A stretch of 64,000 nucleotides of DNA from Alentia gelatinosa. Taxonomy: Eukaryota > Annelida > Polychaeta > Phyllodocida > Polynoidae. The notes under the pieces are model-generated. The model saw nothing but the letters and a program-made list of their open reading frames with translations. It did no database searches and was not told the origin of the DNA. Of this stretch, positions 63,286 to 64,000 are shown in pieces (within the stretch, counting starts at the first letter, position 1; every line of letters starts with the position of its first letter). The DNA lies in assembly GCA_950022655.1 (NCBI GenBank), contig OX465579.1, positions 177,577,263-177,641,262 on the forward strand. The letters are read 5' to 3'. A program made the translations under genes and the position numbers.

Positions 63286-64000
63286 TGTAAACTGTTGTTT
63301 CTACGTTACCCTATAAGATCAGATGTCTGTGTAAACTGCTGTGTCTACGTCACCCTATAAGATCAGATGTCTGTGTAAACTGCTGTGTCTATGTCACCCT
63401 ATAAGATCAGATGTCTGTGTAAACTGGTGTGTCTACGTCACCCTATAAGATCAGATGTCTGTGTAAACTGCTGTATCTATTTCACCCTATAAGATCAGAT
63501 GTCTGTGTAAACTGCTGTGTCTACGCCACCCTATAAGATCAGATGTCTGTGTAAACTGCTGTGTCTATGTCACCCTATAAGATCAGATGTCCGTGTAAAC
63601 TGCTGTGTCTATGTCACCCTATGAGATCAGATGTCCTTGTAAACTGCTGTATCTATGTCACCCTATAAGATCAGATGTCTGTGTAAACTGCTGTGTCTAC
63701 GTCACCCTATAAGATCAGATGTCTGTGTAAACTGCTGTGTCTACGTCACCCTATAAGATCAGATGTCTGTGTAAACTGCTGTATCTATGTCACCCTATAA
63801 GATCAGATGTCTGTGTAAACTGCTTTATCTACGTCACCCTATGAGATCAGATGTCCGTGTAAACTGCTGTATCTATGTCACCCTATGAGATCAGATGTTT
63901 GTGTAAACTGCTGTGTCTACGTCACCCTATAAAATCAGATGTCTGTGTAAACTGCTGTGTCTACGTCACCCTATAAGATCAGATGTCTGTGTAAACTGCT
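63286..64000 (+). repeat. 44-bp minisatellite, runs off the window
   Basis: About 16 copies of a 44-bp unit containing CTATAAGATCAGATGTCTGT and GTAAACTGCTGTGTCTAC, with few substitutions. It continues past the right edge. Confidence 0.95.

Noticed and set aside
63286..64000. CRISPR-like regular array
   Set aside because: The 44-bp units are contiguous with no unique spacers, so it is a minisatellite. The genome is also eukaryotic.
1..64000. tRNA or rRNA genes
   Set aside because: Scanned by eye for A/B-box and cloverleaf patterns and rRNA core words; none seen. A covariance-model search was not possible here.

Overview
This is a stretch of an invertebrate animal nuclear genome: phase-consistent GT/AG introns, a rhodopsin-family GPCR exon, a single-pass receptor with a long tyrosine-motif tail, AATAAA signals, microsatellites, minisatellites and many short transposons. 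I cannot name the species. The class of repeats and a Polinton fit a marine deuterostome or lophotrochozoan, but that is inference.

The centrepiece is a complete Polinton/Maverick (virus-like self-synthesising transposon) at 29494-48507, 19,014 bp. It has 292-bp terminal inverted repeats that I find identical base by base, and a perfect 6-bp target duplication, AGTGAA, on both sides. Its left half holds a spliced 327-aa gene next to the TIR, a 123-bp tandem repeat array, an LRR plus transmembrane plus polyproline protein, a 220-aa unknown gene, and protein-primed DNA polymerase B with three small 5' coding exons. Its right half is a tight minus-strand cluster: packaging ATPase, 122-aa small protein, 180-aa protein, retroviral-type integrase with chromodomain, minor capsid (penton), very basic protein, and major capsid protein. 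Neighbouring ORFs there overlap by ATGA or lie a few bases apart. A spliced 139-aa gene sits next to the right TIR. PolB and the ATPase each carry one frameshift at a short homopolymer, so this copy or its assembly is not fully intact. No adenain-type protease was recognised.

Host genes: a GPCR exon (TM3 to C-tail, plus strand, 6489-7709) whose acceptor region is tandemly duplicated upstream; and a minus-strand receptor, with a transmembrane exon at 27242-27332 and a large cytoplasmic exon at 19619-21230, joined in compatible phase across a 6-kb intron full of nested repeats.

Repeats fill most of the rest. Family A is a roughly 0.65-0.8 kb element with AAAGGCATATCC ends. Family B has a short body with ends like TTATCCTACCCC and GGGGTAGGATAA plus a long hairpin. 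Family C has the same plan with ends like TTATTACCCACC. Family D and relatives carry TAA/TTA duplications (PIF/Harbinger-like). Family E has CACTGCACGAAA ends, and family F has GGGRCCYGTTT ends (hAT-like). There are also a pogo-like MITE, a solo LTR, a SINE-like retroposon and minisatellites of 10, 19, 21, 28, 35 and 44 bp. Nesting is deep and can be read directly.

The most unusual signal is in family B. The hairpin stems differ between subfamilies, but most tips follow one plan, GA-NNC-GAA-GNN-GA: a stable triloop stem flanked by tandem G.A mismatches, with compensatory changes in the pairs. This looks like a conserved DNA or RNA structure carried by a dispersed repeat.
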